Made by a program: the position numbers and the translations under genes. From Pseudomonas iranensis (GTDB lineage: Bacteria > Pseudomonadota > Gammaproteobacteria > Pseudomonadales > Pseudomonadaceae): a DNA stretch of 64,000 bases. The notes under the pieces are model-generated. The model did not search any database. It was not told where the DNA came from and saw nothing but the letters and a program-made list of their open reading frames with translations. Of the stretch, positions 8,780 through 17,795 are shown piece after piece; within the stretch, counting starts at the first letter, position 1, and each line of letters opens with the position of its first letter. The stretch is from positions 5,927,501 to 5,991,500 of the forward strand of contig NZ_CP077092.1 of assembly GCF_014268585.2 (NCBI RefSeq), in the 5' to 3' direction.

Positions 8780-11059
8780 TTAGAGAGCCTTGGTCACCAC
8801 CGGCGAATTCATCTTCGCCAACCCGAGATTCTTCAGCGCCAGTTGCAGCGAGCTGTGGATAACCTGCGGGTTATCGATCTTCATCAATTCCGCCAGCATC
8901 TCCTGCGCCTTGCTCAGGTTCACCTGACGCAACATCCACTTCACCTTCGGCAGGTTGGTGGCGTTCATCGACAGGCTGTCGAAACCCATCGCCATCAACA
9001 GCACCGCCGCCGCCGGATCACCAGCCATCTCGCCGCAGATGCTCACCGGCTTGCCTTCGGCATGGGCGTCAGTGACGACGGTTTGCAGAGCTTGCAGCAC
9101 CGCCGGGTGCAGATAGTCGTAGAGGTCGGCGACGCGCGGGTTGTTGCGGTCTACCGCCAGCAGATACTGGGTCAGGTCGTTGGAGCCAACGGAGAGGAAG
9201 TCGACCATCCGCGCCAGTTCCTTCGTCTGGTACACCGCTGCCGGGATTTCGATCATCACGCCGATCGGCGGCATCGGCACGTCGGTGCCTTCGTCGCGCA
9301 CTTCGCCCCAGGCACGGTGGATCAGGTGCAGGGCCTCTTCGAGTTCGTGAGTGCCGGAGATCATCGGCAGCAGAATCCGCAGGTTGTTCAGGCCTTCGCT
9401 GGCCTTGAGCATCGCGCGCGTCTGCACGAGGAAGATTTCCGGGTGGTCGAGGGTGACGCGGATACCGCGCCAGCCGAGGAACGGGTTGTCTTCCTTGATC
9501 GGAAAGTACGACAGCGACTTGTCACCACCGATGTCGAGGCTGCGCATGGTCACCGGTTGCGGGTGGAACGCGGCGAGCTGTTCGCGGTAGATCGCCAGCT
9601 GTTCCTTCTCGCTCGGGAAGCGCTGGTTGATCATGAACGGCACTTCGGTGCGGTACAGACCGACCCCTTCAGCGCCACGCTTCTGCGCCCGCGCCACATC
9701 GGCGAGCAGGCCGGTATTGACCCACAGTGGCATGCGGTGGCCATCGAGGGTCACGCACGGCAGGTCGCGCAGGGTGTCGAGGCCCAGCGCCAGCTGTTTC
9801 TCTTCTTCGACGACTTCGGCGAACTGCTTGCGCAGTACTTCGCTGGGGTTGGTGTAGACCTCGCCACGGGTACCGTCGACGATCATTTCGATGCCGTCGA
9901 CCTTGGCGTACGGCAGATCGACCAGGCCCATCACCGTCGGAATGCCCATGGCTCGGGCGAGAATCGCGACGTGGGAGTTACCCGAACCGAGTACCGAGAC
10001 CAGACCGACCAGCGTGCCTTCCGGCACCTCGCCGAGCATTGCCGGCGTCAGCTCTTCGCTGACCAGAATGGTTTTTTCCGGGTAGACCAGGTTCTGCTGG
10101 CGCTCTTCCTGCAGATAGGCGAGCAGGCGGCGGCCAAGGTCTTTGACGTCCGAGGCGCGCTCGCGCAGGTAGGCGTCGTCCATCAGTTCGAAACGGTTGA
10201 CGTGCTCAGTGACCACCTGACGCAGCGCGCCCTGAGCCCACTGCCCCGTCTTGATCACGGTGGTGATTTCGCTGCCCAGCGAGGCATCGTCGAGCATCAT
10301 CAGGTAGACGTCGAACAACGCGCGCTCTTCCGGGCGCAACTGGGTCGCAAGTTTGGCGGACAAGGCGCGCATGTCGGCGCGCACGCCTTCGATGGCAGTC
10401 TTGAACAGCGCCAGCTCGGCGTTGATGTCGGTGATGGTCTTGTCCGGCACCACGTCCAGGTCCGCCGGCGGTAGCATGACCACGGCGGTACCGACGGCCG
10501 CACCGGGCGAACCCGGCACGCCGACGAACTTGGCTTCCTGAATGCCCTTGCCCTGCCGGCCCAGACCACGGATCGAACCGGTGGCCTCGGCGTGGGCGAT
10601 TACGCCGGCGAGCTGCGCGCTCATGGTCACGAGGAAGGCTTCTTCACCTTCGTCGAACTGGCGGCGTTCTTTCTGCTGGATGACCAACACGCCGACGACG
10701 CGGCGGTGGTGGATGATCGGTGCACCGAGGAACGAAGCGTAACGCTCTTCACCGGTTTCGGCGAAGTAGCGATAGCGCGGGTGAACCGAAGCGTTTTCCA
10801 GGTTCAGGGGTTCTTCACGCGTGCCGACCAGACCGACCAGCCCCTCGTTGGGGGCCATGCTGACCTTGCCGATCGAGCGCTTGTTCAAGCCCTCGGTGGC
10901 CATCAGGACGAAGCGATTGGTTTCCGGATCAAGCAGGTAGACCGAGCAGACCTGGCTGCCCATGGCCTCTTTGACGCGCAACACAATAATCCCCAACGCC
11001 GCCTTGAGATCCTTGGCGGAGTTAACTTCCTGGACGATCTTGCGCAGCGTATTGAGCAT
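8780..11059 (-). CDS. ptsP: Phosphoenolpyruvate-protein phosphotransferase PtsP (EI-Ntr)
   Basis: 759 residues. An N-terminal GAF domain (about residues 1-165, MLNTLRKIVQEVNSAKDLKAAL) precedes enzyme I of the nitrogen phosphotransferase system. The phosphorylated His lies in GNSHVAILARAMGIPTVMG (about residue 362); the C-terminal TIM barrel shows VGLYRTEVPFM, MRSLDIGGDKSL and FLSVGSNDLTQYLLAVDR. It autophosphorylates on PEP and passes phosphate to NPr (PtsO), a regulatory rather than sugar-import chain; the GAF domain senses glutamine or 2-oxoglutarate in homologs. It follows rppH by 22 bases, an arrangement conserved in Pseudomonas and many proteobacteria. Confidence 0.96.
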   Translation of the reverse strand: MLNTLRKIVQEVNSAKDLKAALGIIVLRVKEAMGSQVCSVYLLDPETNRFVLMATEGLNKRSIGKVSMAPNEGLVGLVGTREEPLNLENASVHPRYRYFAETGEERYASFLGAPIIHHRRVVGVLVIQQKERRQFDEGEEAFLVTMSAQLAGVIAHAEATGSIRGLGRQGKGIQEAKFVGVPGSPGAAVGTAVVMLPPADLDVVPDKTITDINAELALFKTAIEGVRADMRALSAKLATQLRPEERALFDVYLMMLDDASLGSEITTVIKTGQWAQGALRQVVTEHVNRFELMDDAYLRERASDVKDLGRRLLAYLQEERQQNLVYPEKTILVSEELTPAMLGEVPEGTLVGLVSVLGSGNSHVAILARAMGIPTVMGLVDLPYAKVDGIEMIVDGTRGEVYTNPSEVLRKQFAEVVEEEKQLALGLDTLRDLPCVTLDGHRMPLWVNTGLLADVARAQKRGAEGVGLYRTEVPFMINQRFPSEKEQLAIYREQLAAFHPQPVTMRSLDIGGDKSLSYFPIKEDNPFLGWRGIRVTLDHPEIFLVQTRAMLKASEGLNNLRILLPMISGTHELEEALHLIHRAWGEVRDEGTDVPMPPIGVMIEIPAAVYQTKELARMVDFLSVGSNDLTQYLLAVDRNNPRVADLYDYLHPAVLQALQTVVTDAHAEGKPVSICGEMAGDPAAAVLLMAMGFDSLSMNATNLPKVKWMLRQVNLSKAQEMLAELMKIDNPQVIHSSLQLALKNLGLAKMNSPVVTKAL

Positions 11060-11081
11060 GGCTCGGGGTCGAACTCCGTCG

Positions 11082-11561
11082 TCAGTCGCGCGCTAAAAGG
11101 CGCGGGGCAAGCTCTTTGAGAGCGCGTCGATACACCTCGCGCTTGAATGTCACCACCTGGCCCAACGGATACCAATAGCTGACCCAGCGCCAGCCATCGA
11201 ACTCCGGTTTACCGGTCAGATCCATCCGCACCCGCTGCTCGTTGGAGATCAGGCGCAGGAGAAACCATTTCTGTTTCTGGCCGATGCACAGCGGTTGGCT
11301 GTGGGTACGCACCAGGCGTTGCGGCAAACGATAGCGCAACCAGCCTCGGGTACAGGCCAGTATTTCAACATCTTCACGTTCCAGGCCAACTTCTTCGTTC
11401 AGCTCGCGGTACAAGGCGTCTTCCGGCGTCTCCTCGGGGTTGATCCCCCCTTGCGGAAACTGCCAGGCGTCCTGATTGATACGGCGAGCCCATAGCACCT
11501 GGCCGGCGTCATTCGTCAGAATGATCCCGACATTGGGGCGGAAACCATCGGGGTCGATCAC
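11082..11561 (-). CDS. rppH: RNA 5'-pyrophosphohydrolase RppH
   Basis: 159 residues from a GTG start at 11561 (reads as [15 protein letters not shown], with Met inserted at initiation). A longer ATG frame from 11621 adds a non-conserved N-terminus. The Nudix box [20 protein letters not shown] is at about residues 38-57, and WQFPQGG is typical of RppH. The enzyme removes pyrophosphate from mRNA 5' ends to start RNase E decay. A GAGG ribosome-binding site lies upstream of the GTG. It is co-directional with ptsP and divergent from the HAD gene. Confidence 0.93.
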
Positions 11562-11704
11562 GGCAACAACCTCGCAAACGCATGTCGCCGCATTGTTCCA
11601 CAAAGCTTGATCAGGCGGCAACGAAGGTTCCTACCTTATGTGCACTCTTGTGAAAAGACCGTATTCTTGTCGCCTTTTTACTGACTTTTCAGCGGGTAAC
11701 TGCA

Positions 11705-12361
11705 ATGCGCCTGGCTTTATTCGATTTGGACAACACCCTTCTGGGCGGCGACAGCGATCACGCTTGGGGCGATTATCTGTGCGAGCGCGGCTTCCTCGAC
11801 CCGATCGCCTACAAGGCGCGCAACGACGAGTTCTATCAGGATTACCTGGCCGGCAAGCTCGACAATGCTGCCTACCTGAACTTCTGCCTGGAAATTCTCG
11901 GCCGCACCGAAATGGCCGTACTCAATGCCTGGCACAGCGATTACATGCGCGACTGCATCGAGCCGATCGTGCTGCCCAAGGCACTGGAGCTGCTGAAGAA
12001 GCACCGCGATGCCGGCGACAAACTGGTGATCATCACCGCCACCAACCGTTTCGTCACCGCGCCGATCGCTGTGCGCCTGGGCGTGGAAACCCTGATTGCC
12101 ACCGAATGCGAAATGATCGACGGCCGCTACAGCGGGCGCAGCACCGACATTCCGTGTTTCCGTGAAGGCAAGGTCACGCGCCTGAATCGTTGGCTGGAAG
12201 AGACCGGGCATTCGCTTGAGGACAGCTATTTCTATAGCGATTCGATGAATGATCTGCCGCTGCTGGAGCAGGTGGCAAATCCGGTAGCGGTGGATCCTGA
12301 TCCGAATCTGCGGGCCGAAGCCGAGAAGCGTGGCTGGCCGGTGATTTCGTTGCGCGGCTGA
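11705..12361 (+). CDS. HAD-superfamily subfamily IB phosphatase
   Basis: 218 residues. Motif I is [11 protein letters not shown] (nucleophile Asp7, acid Asp9), motif II TATN, and motif III/IV is seen in [16 protein letters not shown], the SerB-like pattern. The protein is a soluble phosphomonoesterase. The Pseudomonas ortholog in this position (next to rppH-ptsP) has been discussed as a histidinol-phosphate phosphatase, but other small phosphates fit the fold equally, so the substrate is not called. It is divergent from rppH across a 143-base gap. Confidence 0.85.
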   Translation: MRLALFDLDNTLLGGDSDHAWGDYLCERGFLDPIAYKARNDEFYQDYLAGKLDNAAYLNFCLEILGRTEMAVLNAWHSDYMRDCIEPIVLPKALELLKKHRDAGDKLVIITATNRFVTAPIAVRLGVETLIATECEMIDGRYSGRSTDIPCFREGKVTRLNRWLEETGHSLEDSYFYSDSMNDLPLLEQVANPVAVDPDPNLRAEAEKRGWPVISLRG

Positions 12362-12363
12362 TA

Positions 12364-12379
12364 TAGCCTGCTCGCGAAT
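12364..12379. repeat. Solo REP fragment
   Basis: AGCCTGCTCGCGAA, the right half of the REP core, begins two bases after the HAD stop codon. No partner arm is visible, so this is a decayed single copy. Confidence 0.6.
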
Positions 12380-12401
12380 GGAGGCGATAAGGTCTCCAGC
12401 C

Positions 12402-12815
12402 TTAAACCGGCTTGGCCCCCATCAACGCCGCTATGGCGACAAATCCGACGCCGCTGACAATCGCCAGGGCCAGATTGAACTTGCGATTGCCCACCCCGCT
12501 TGTCCACAGCCGATCCAGCCGGACCAGCAGCCAGACCGCACTGAACGTGGCCACGGCGTAGATCACGCTGGACCCCAGAATCCACAACTGGCCCAATGGC
12601 CAGCCAACCAGGTGCACCAGCCACCAGCCGGTGAAAGGCATGCTGAGCATGCCGATCAGCATCAGACACCAGATAAACAGCCACGGACGGCGCATCGTAC
12701 TGGCCGGGCCTTCGCTGCGATTACGCCAGGTCAGAGCGGCGAGCCCCAGCCCGCTCGCGAGGATGACCACGGTCGCCGCGACGTGAAGGACTTTCAGGGT
12801 GGTCAGGGTTTCCAT
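12402..12815 (-). CDS. DUF2269-like integral membrane protein
   Basis: 137 residues with four predicted membrane helices: VLHVAATVVILASGLGLAAL, LFIWCLMLIGMLSMPFTGWW, WILGSSVIYAVATFSAVWLL and LALAIVSGVGFVAIAALMG. The length and the HV...G pattern in helix 1 fit the DUF2269 family of small bacterial membrane proteins, which has no assigned function. It lies between the convergent HAD gene and the start of ilvA on the same strand as ilvA, but downstream of its own promoter region. Confidence 0.7.
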   Translation of the reverse strand: METLTTLKVLHVAATVVILASGLGLAALTWRNRSEGPASTMRRPWLFIWCLMLIGMLSMPFTGWWLVHLVGWPLGQLWILGSSVIYAVATFSAVWLLVRLDRLWTSGVGNRKFNLALAIVSGVGFVAIAALMGAKPV

Positions 12816-12856
12816 GTCGTTCTCTTCCGTAGATCCATGCCCATCAGCGTAGCCGC

Positions 12857-14371
12857 TCAGCCAAGAAACAGCTGATAGGCCGGGTTGTCGCTTTCATCCC
12901 AATACGGGTAGCCGATTTCCGCCAGTGCCGCCGGCACCAGATGACGTTCGTCATGGGGCACTTGCAGGCCGGCGACCACGCGGCCGTCCGCTGCGCCGTG
13001 GTTGCGGTAGTGGAACATCGAGATATTCCAGCGCCCGCCGAGCTTGTTGAGGAAGTTGAACAGCGCGCCCGGGCGCTCCGGGAATTCAAAGCGCAGCACC
13101 ACTTCATCGACCACCTGCGCCGCGCGGCCGCCGACCATGTGGCGGATGTGCAGCTTGGCCAGTTCGTTGTCGGTCAGGTCGATAACCGGGAAGCCCTGCT
13201 CGGTCAGGCTCGCCAGCAAGGCGCTGCGCGGATCGTTGTCCGGGTGGGTCTGCACGCCAACAAAGATGTGTGCTTCGCTGCCGGTGTTGTAGCGATAGTT
13301 GAATTCGGTGATCTGGCGCTTGCCGATGGCTTCGCAGAACGCCTTGAAGCTGCCGGCCTTTTCCGGGATGGTCACGGCGATGATCGCCTCGCGACCTTCG
13401 CCCAGTTCGGCGCGCTCGGCGACGTGGCGCAGGCGGTCAAAATTGACGTTGGCGCCGGAGTCGATGGCGACGAAAGTCTGGCCGCTGACGCCACGCTGCT
13501 CAACATACTTCTTGATCCCGGCCACGCCCAGCGCGCCGGCAGGCTCGGTGATCGAGCGGGTATCGTCGTAGATATCCTTGATTGCTGCGCAGATCTCGTC
13601 GGTGCTGACAGTAATCACTTCATCGACGTAATCCTTGCAGATTTCGAAGGTGTACTGGCCGATCTGCGCCACCGCCACGCCGTCGGCGAATATGCCGACA
13701 GTCGGCAGAACCACGCGCTCGCCCGCTGCCATCGCGGCTTGCAGGCAGTTGGAATCGTCCGGTTCGACGCCGATCACCTTGATGTCCGGACGCAGGTATT
13801 TCACGTAGGCCGCGATCCCGGCGATCAGACCACCACCGCCGACCGGGACGAAAATCGCATCCAGCGGCTGCGGGTGCTGACGCAGGATTTCCATCGCCAC
13901 GGTGCCCTGCCCGGCAATGGTGTGCGGATCGTCGTACGGGTGGATGTAGACGTAGCCTTTTTCATCGACCAGTTTCAGCGAGTAGGCCAGCGCTTCCGGA
14001 AACGAGTCACCGTGCAGCACCACTTTGCCGCCGCGCGAACGCACGCCTTCGACCTTGATTTCCGGGGTGGTCTTGGGCATGACGATGGTGGCTTTGACGC
14101 CCAACACTTTCGCCGCCAGGGCCAGCCCCTGCGCATGATTGCCCGCCGACGCGGTGACCACGCCACGAGCGCGCTCTTCGTCGCTCAGTTGCGTCAGCTT
14201 GTTGTAGGCGCCGCGAATCTTGAACGAGAACACCGGCTGCAAGTCTTCACGCTTGAGCCAGATGTCGTTGCCCAGCCGCTCGGAGAGCTGGCGAGCGTTC
14301 TGCAGCGGGGTTTCTACGGCAACGTCATAAACGCGCGAGGTGAGGATCTTTTTGACGTACTGTTCGAGCAT
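12857..14371 (-). CDS. ilvA: Threonine ammonia-lyase, biosynthetic
   Basis: 504 residues, the normal length for the allosteric biosynthetic form. It deaminates threonine to 2-oxobutyrate, the first committed step to isoleucine. PLP lysine is Lys51 in VFSFKIRGAYNKL; ASAGNHAQGLAL and PVGGGGLIAGIA are the cofactor-phosphate and glycine-rich loops. Two C-terminal ACT-like regulatory repeats (from about residue 330, with EKAGSFKAFCEAIG and ERPGALFNFLNKLG) bind isoleucine and valine in E. coli IlvA. It is divergent from rpiA, as in P. aeruginosa. Confidence 0.95.
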   Translation of the reverse strand: MLEQYVKKILTSRVYDVAVETPLQNARQLSERLGNDIWLKREDLQPVFSFKIRGAYNKLTQLSDEERARGVVTASAGNHAQGLALAAKVLGVKATIVMPKTTPEIKVEGVRSRGGKVVLHGDSFPEALAYSLKLVDEKGYVYIHPYDDPHTIAGQGTVAMEILRQHPQPLDAIFVPVGGGGLIAGIAAYVKYLRPDIKVIGVEPDDSNCLQAAMAAGERVVLPTVGIFADGVAVAQIGQYTFEICKDYVDEVITVSTDEICAAIKDIYDDTRSITEPAGALGVAGIKKYVEQRGVSGQTFVAIDSGANVNFDRLRHVAERAELGEGREAIIAVTIPEKAGSFKAFCEAIGKRQITEFNYRYNTGSEAHIFVGVQTHPDNDPRSALLASLTEQGFPVIDLTDNELAKLHIRHMVGGRAAQVVDEVVLRFEFPERPGALFNFLNKLGGRWNISMFHYRNHGAADGRVVAGLQVPHDERHLVPAALAEIGYPYWDESDNPAYQLFLG

Positions 14372-14489
14372 CGGAAAGCATCACTGGCGATTGGGCGGGA
14401 CCAGCGAGTCTAACCCGCCTTTTGCCGAGGCGACCACACTAAACAGGTGGTTTTAAGGTCTGGAAACCCATTCTTGAGTGAGCACTGTC

Positions 14490-14610
14490 GTGGCGAGGGG
14501 ATTTATCCCCGCTGGAGTGCGAAGCGCTCCCCTGCATTTTTTCAGTTACACCAGCGTTCCTGGGTTTACGACGACTGCGTCGCCGAACGGGGATAAATCC
14601 CCTCACCACA
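14490..14610. repeat. GGGGATTTATCCCC-family inverted repeat
   Basis: Outer arms GTGGCGAGGGGATTTATCCC and its near-inverse (GGGATAAATCCCCTCACCAC) enclose GCGAAGCG... and GACTGCGTCGCC. This is a second repeat family, distinct from the REP core. It occupies most of the 317-base ilvA-rpiA gap; the rest contains TATAAT at 14641-14646, a possible rpiA -10 with no clear -35. Confidence 0.85.
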
Positions 14611-14688
14611 GCTTGTTTCCCCCTCTACCACCGCGAGGCCTATAATGCCGGCCTTTCTGCCCAACCCTTGCCCGCTTCCGGAGCCCGC

Positions 14689-15363
14689 ATGACCCAGGAT
14701 CAACTCAAACAGGCCGTGGCCCAGGCCGCTGTCGACTTCATCCTGCCGAAACTCGACGACAAGAGCATCGTCGGCGTCGGCACCGGCTCCACCGCCAACT
14801 GCTTCATCGATGCACTGGCCCAGCACAAGGGCGCGTTCGATGGCGCCGTTGCCAGCTCCGAAGCCACCGCCGCGCGCCTCAAGGGCCATGGGATTCCGGT
14901 GTATGAGCTGAATACCGTCAGCGATCTGGAGTTCTACGTCGACGGCGCCGATGAAAGCGATGCGCACCTGAACCTGATCAAGGGCGGCGGCGCCGCCCTG
15001 ACCCGCGAGAAGATTGTCGCCGCCGTGGCCAAGACCTTCATCTGCATCGCCGACGCCAGCAAACTGGTGCCGGTACTCGGCGAGTTCCCGCTGCCGGTGG
15101 AAGTGATCCCGATGGCCCGCAGCCACGTTGCCCGCCAACTGGTCAAACTCGGTGGCGACCCGGTCTACCGCGAAGGCGTATTGACCGACAACGGCAACAT
15201 CATCCTCGACGTGTTCAACCTGCAGATCACCAACCCGGTGGAGCTGGAAGCGCAGATCAATGCCATCGTCGGCGTGGTCACCAACGGCCTGTTCGCCGCG
15301 CGCCCGGCGGATCTGTTGTTGCTGGGCACCAGTGAAGGCGTGAAAACCCTGAAGGCTGAGTAA
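14689..15363 (+). CDS. rpiA: Ribose-5-phosphate isomerase A
   Basis: 224 residues from the ATG at 14689, behind CCGGAG; an earlier in-frame ATG at 14668 lacks a good site. It interconverts ribose-5-phosphate and ribulose-5-phosphate in the non-oxidative pentose phosphate pathway. Conserved blocks are [14 protein letters not shown] (phosphate loop), DGADESD and [14 protein letters not shown], which carry the catalytic Asp and Lys. Confidence 0.95.
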   Translation: MTQDQLKQAVAQAAVDFILPKLDDKSIVGVGTGSTANCFIDALAQHKGAFDGAVASSEATAARLKGHGIPVYELNTVSDLEFYVDGADESDAHLNLIKGGGAALTREKIVAAVAKTFICIADASKLVPVLGEFPLPVEVIPMARSHVARQLVKLGGDPVYREGVLTDNGNIILDVFNLQITNPVELEAQINAIVGVVTNGLFAARPADLLLLGTSEGVKTLKAE

Positions 15364-15399
15364 CAGACTGCCCACTTGCCTTGGGCTGATAAATAAACC

Positions 15400-15490
15400 T
15401 GTGGGAGCGAGCCTGCTCGCGAAAGCGTCGGGTCAGTCAACATATTCAGAGACTGACCAACCGCCTTCGCGAGCAGGCTCGCTCCCACAG
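15400..15490. repeat. Paired REP element, GTGGG ends facing outward
   Basis: Inverted copies of GTGGGAGCGAGCCTGCTCGC with a spacer carrying GGTCAGTCA...GACTGACC. It sits between the convergent rpiA and 15507-16424 genes. Confidence 0.9.
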
Positions 15491-15506
15491 TGTTTTGTGG
15501 TGTTGG

Positions 15507-16424
15507 TCAGTTTTGTGTGGGCTTCTTGAAGACGTAGAACAGATTCGGCTCGCTCACCAGGTACAACGTGCCGTCATCATCCATCGCAATTCCCTCCGCC
15601 TGCGGCACGGTTTTCTGCAAACCCTGACGCCCGCCGCTGATCGACATGGTGCTCAAGGGGCGCCCGTCGACATCCAGCTCGATAATCAACCGCGACTCGT
15701 CCGACAGTGCCAGCAAGTGCCCGCTGCGTTCGTCGTACTGCAGACTCGACAGATCACGCACGAACATCCCGGCATCGCGCTTGGGGTTGTTGATCACGTG
15801 CACCGCGTAGGTCTTGTCCGGTTTGAAGTGCGGAAAACCGTGGACCTCGTAGATCAGCATCGGGTCGCGTTCTTTCGCCACGAACAGCCGCTTGCCCACT
15901 GAATCGTAAGCCAGCCCTTCGAAACCCTTGTTGCCGGACATGTGCACGCCGAGGGTCATTTGCTCGGCATCCTCGGCATCGAGAAAAGTGGTGTCGGCCT
16001 CGAGGTGGATCTTGATCAGCCGTTGCTGACGCTCGTCGGTGATCACGTAGGTGTCGGCGCTGATGTACTCGACGGCTTCCGGATCGCCAAACCCCACCAG
16101 AGCGATGCGCCGCAGAATCTTGCCTTCCAGGGACAATTCGACCAGTTCGGAATTCTTGTTGGTCACGGTGAACAGGCTTTTACGCACCGGATCGTAGGTC
16201 AGCGCCGAGACGTCATCGTCGAGCCCGTCGATCGGTCGCGCTTCGATGGTCACCCGATATTGATCCAGGCCGATCGCCTCGCTGCTCACCGGTTCCCACA
16301 GCGTGTGCAGGTTGAACCAGGCGCGCTCGAACAGGCGCAGGTATTGGCCGATCGCGATCAACGCGATCAGGACAATCATCAACAGGACGAGAATCAGCGG
16401 TTTGGGGCGGGCAAGTCGACGCAT
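15507..16424 (-). CDS. SdiA-regulated domain protein, copy 1
   Basis: 305 residues with one N-terminal membrane helix (PLILVLLMIVLIALIAIGQYL), then a periplasmic beta-propeller-like domain of about 240 residues. Blocks such as VSALTYDPVRKSLFTVTNKN, VELSLEGKILRRIAL, GNKGFEGLAYDSVGKRLF and AEGIAMDDDGTLYLVSEPNL match the SdiA-regulated (YncE/YjiK-like) family. The family has no firm function; ligand binding at the cell envelope is a guess. The next gene upstream (16542-17465) is a paralog on the same strand. Confidence 0.82.
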   Translation of the reverse strand: MRRLARPKPLILVLLMIVLIALIAIGQYLRLFERAWFNLHTLWEPVSSEAIGLDQYRVTIEARPIDGLDDDVSALTYDPVRKSLFTVTNKNSELVELSLEGKILRRIALVGFGDPEAVEYISADTYVITDERQQRLIKIHLEADTTFLDAEDAEQMTLGVHMSGNKGFEGLAYDSVGKRLFVAKERDPMLIYEVHGFPHFKPDKTYAVHVINNPKRDAGMFVRDLSSLQYDERSGHLLALSDESRLIIELDVDGRPLSTMSISGGRQGLQKTVPQAEGIAMDDDGTLYLVSEPNLFYVFKKPTQN

Positions 16425-16541
16425 TCAGGCAGGCTCGGATTCATGACAGGCCGATGAAATATCACGCCCGTCTGAATTGAAGCTTAATGGCCACTTGCCT
16501 CGCACGACAACTGCGCAATTCCGCAATTGCTGTAGGGAAAG

Positions 16542-17465
16542 TTACCGATGTTTTTCGAATCGGTAGAACAGGTTCGGTTCGCTGACCATGTACAGCGTGC
16601 CTTCCTCATCCATGGTCATGCCTTCGGCGCGGGGGATGGTGTCTTTCAGACCGTTGAAATTGCCAAGCAGGGTCATGAAGCTGACTTGCTCGCCGTTCTC
16701 GTCCAGTTCCAGCAAAAGGTGCGAATCGGCGGACAACACCAGCAGATGGCCAGTGCGCGGATCGACAGCCAGCGCCGACAGGTTGCGCAGATCCAGCTGA
16801 TCGCTGGCCAGTTTCTGCTTGGCGCCCTGCAGGGTCTGGCTGCCGTCGCTTTTCCAGGTGAACAGCGCCGGTGGGCGTTCCTCCCCCAGAATAAGTCGCT
16901 GGTTGCGCGGATCCCACGTGATGGCCTCAAAAGCCTTGTTCTGATCTTTCGACGGCCCGAGGTCGTATTTGGGGAAATCGGCGATGTTCAGCTCACGAGT
17001 CGCGGCATCGACCTTAACGATCGACAACGTATGCTCACGCTCATCGACAATGGCCAGCAAACCGTTTTCCATGACCGTCAAGCCTTCCGGATTGCTCCAG
17101 CCCACCAACGGCATCTTGCGCAACACGTCGCCCTGAAGCGTCAGCTCGACCAGGAAGGCATTCTTGCCCATCACCGCAAACAGGGTCCTGGTCTGCGGGT
17201 TGTAGGCCAGATCCGAAGCTTCGTCCTTTTCCATGCCCGGCAGCGGCTTGGCATCGATCACCACCTGATAATCCGGCAGCCAGACGCTCTCCTTCTGCTC
17301 GGCCTTGCTCTCGAAGCGCTCCAGCACCCATAGCACGCCGCGATCATCCCAATGCATGGCGAACGCCAGCCCATAGGCCGCCGCGATGACCAGCAACAGC
17401 CAGACATACCAGCGCAGGACGAAGCGGGATCGGAGGGTGGTTTTTTGCTGAGCTGGAGATGCCAT
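16542..17465 (-). CDS. SdiA-regulated domain protein, copy 2
   Basis: 307 residues, same architecture as the downstream copy: an N-terminal membrane anchor (WYVWLLLVIAAAYGLAFAMHW) and a propeller-like domain with DEASDLAYNPQTRTLFAVMG, VELTLQGDVLRKMPLVGW, NKAFEAITWDPRNQRLIL and AEGMTMDEEGTLYMVSEPNL. The aligned motifs show a tandem duplication that has since diverged. The 117-base gap between copies holds no terminator I can see, so co-transcription is plausible. Confidence 0.82.
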   Translation of the reverse strand: MASPAQQKTTLRSRFVLRWYVWLLLVIAAAYGLAFAMHWDDRGVLWVLERFESKAEQKESVWLPDYQVVIDAKPLPGMEKDEASDLAYNPQTRTLFAVMGKNAFLVELTLQGDVLRKMPLVGWSNPEGLTVMENGLLAIVDEREHTLSIVKVDAATRELNIADFPKYDLGPSKDQNKAFEAITWDPRNQRLILGEERPPALFTWKSDGSQTLQGAKQKLASDQLDLRNLSALAVDPRTGHLLVLSADSHLLLELDENGEQVSFMTLLGNFNGLKDTIPRAEGMTMDEEGTLYMVSEPNLFYRFEKHR

Positions 17466-17632
17466 CGAGGGATGCGTTCCGTTAATTCAGGCCAAGGGTA
17501 ATAGCACAAAGAGGCCGGCTGAGACGCCAGAATCGCGGGAATTATCCAGAGAGGATGTGAAAAAAACGGGAAATGGCGGGATTGGCGTGTGCATTTGCCA
17601 GCAGCAACACATTACAGATATGGAATGGCCCT

Positions 17633-17766
17633 TGTGGCGAGGGGATTCAGCGAAACGTCGCACCGCCCCGTTGGACTGCGCAGCAGGCCCCTCTTTAAGA
17701 TCAAGAGGGGCCCGCTTCGCGCGCCAACGGGGCGGTGCGACGTTTCGCTAAATCCCCTCACCACAA
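17633..17766. repeat. Long inverted repeat, CGAAACGTCGCACC variant
   Basis: Outer arms GTGGCGAGGGGATT and AATCCCCTCACCAC continue into CGAAACGTCGCACCGCCCCG and its exact inverse, giving near-perfect arms of about 40 bases. The centre also pairs (CCCCTCTT...AAGAGGGG). It fills the middle of the 330-base gap 17466-17795, where I see nothing else except promoter-length sequence before copy 2. A sister copy is at 41834-41997. Confidence 0.88.
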
Positions 17767-17795
17767 AGCTCACCCCCCTACAAGGGGTTCTGCGG

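Noticed and set aside
8843..10474. 543-codon open frame on the plus strand
   Set aside because: It lies wholly opposite ptsP, whose motifs are intact. Low-complexity His/Arg/Gln-rich wording is typical of an antisense shadow in GC-rich DNA.
12941..14413. 490-codon open frame opposite ilvA
   Set aside because: Antisense to a complete, motif-bearing gene; no ribosome site or family signature.
14613..14646. Sigma-70 promoter for rpiA using TTGTTT and TATAAT
   Set aside because: The spacer is 22 bases, too long; only the TATAAT is worth noting.
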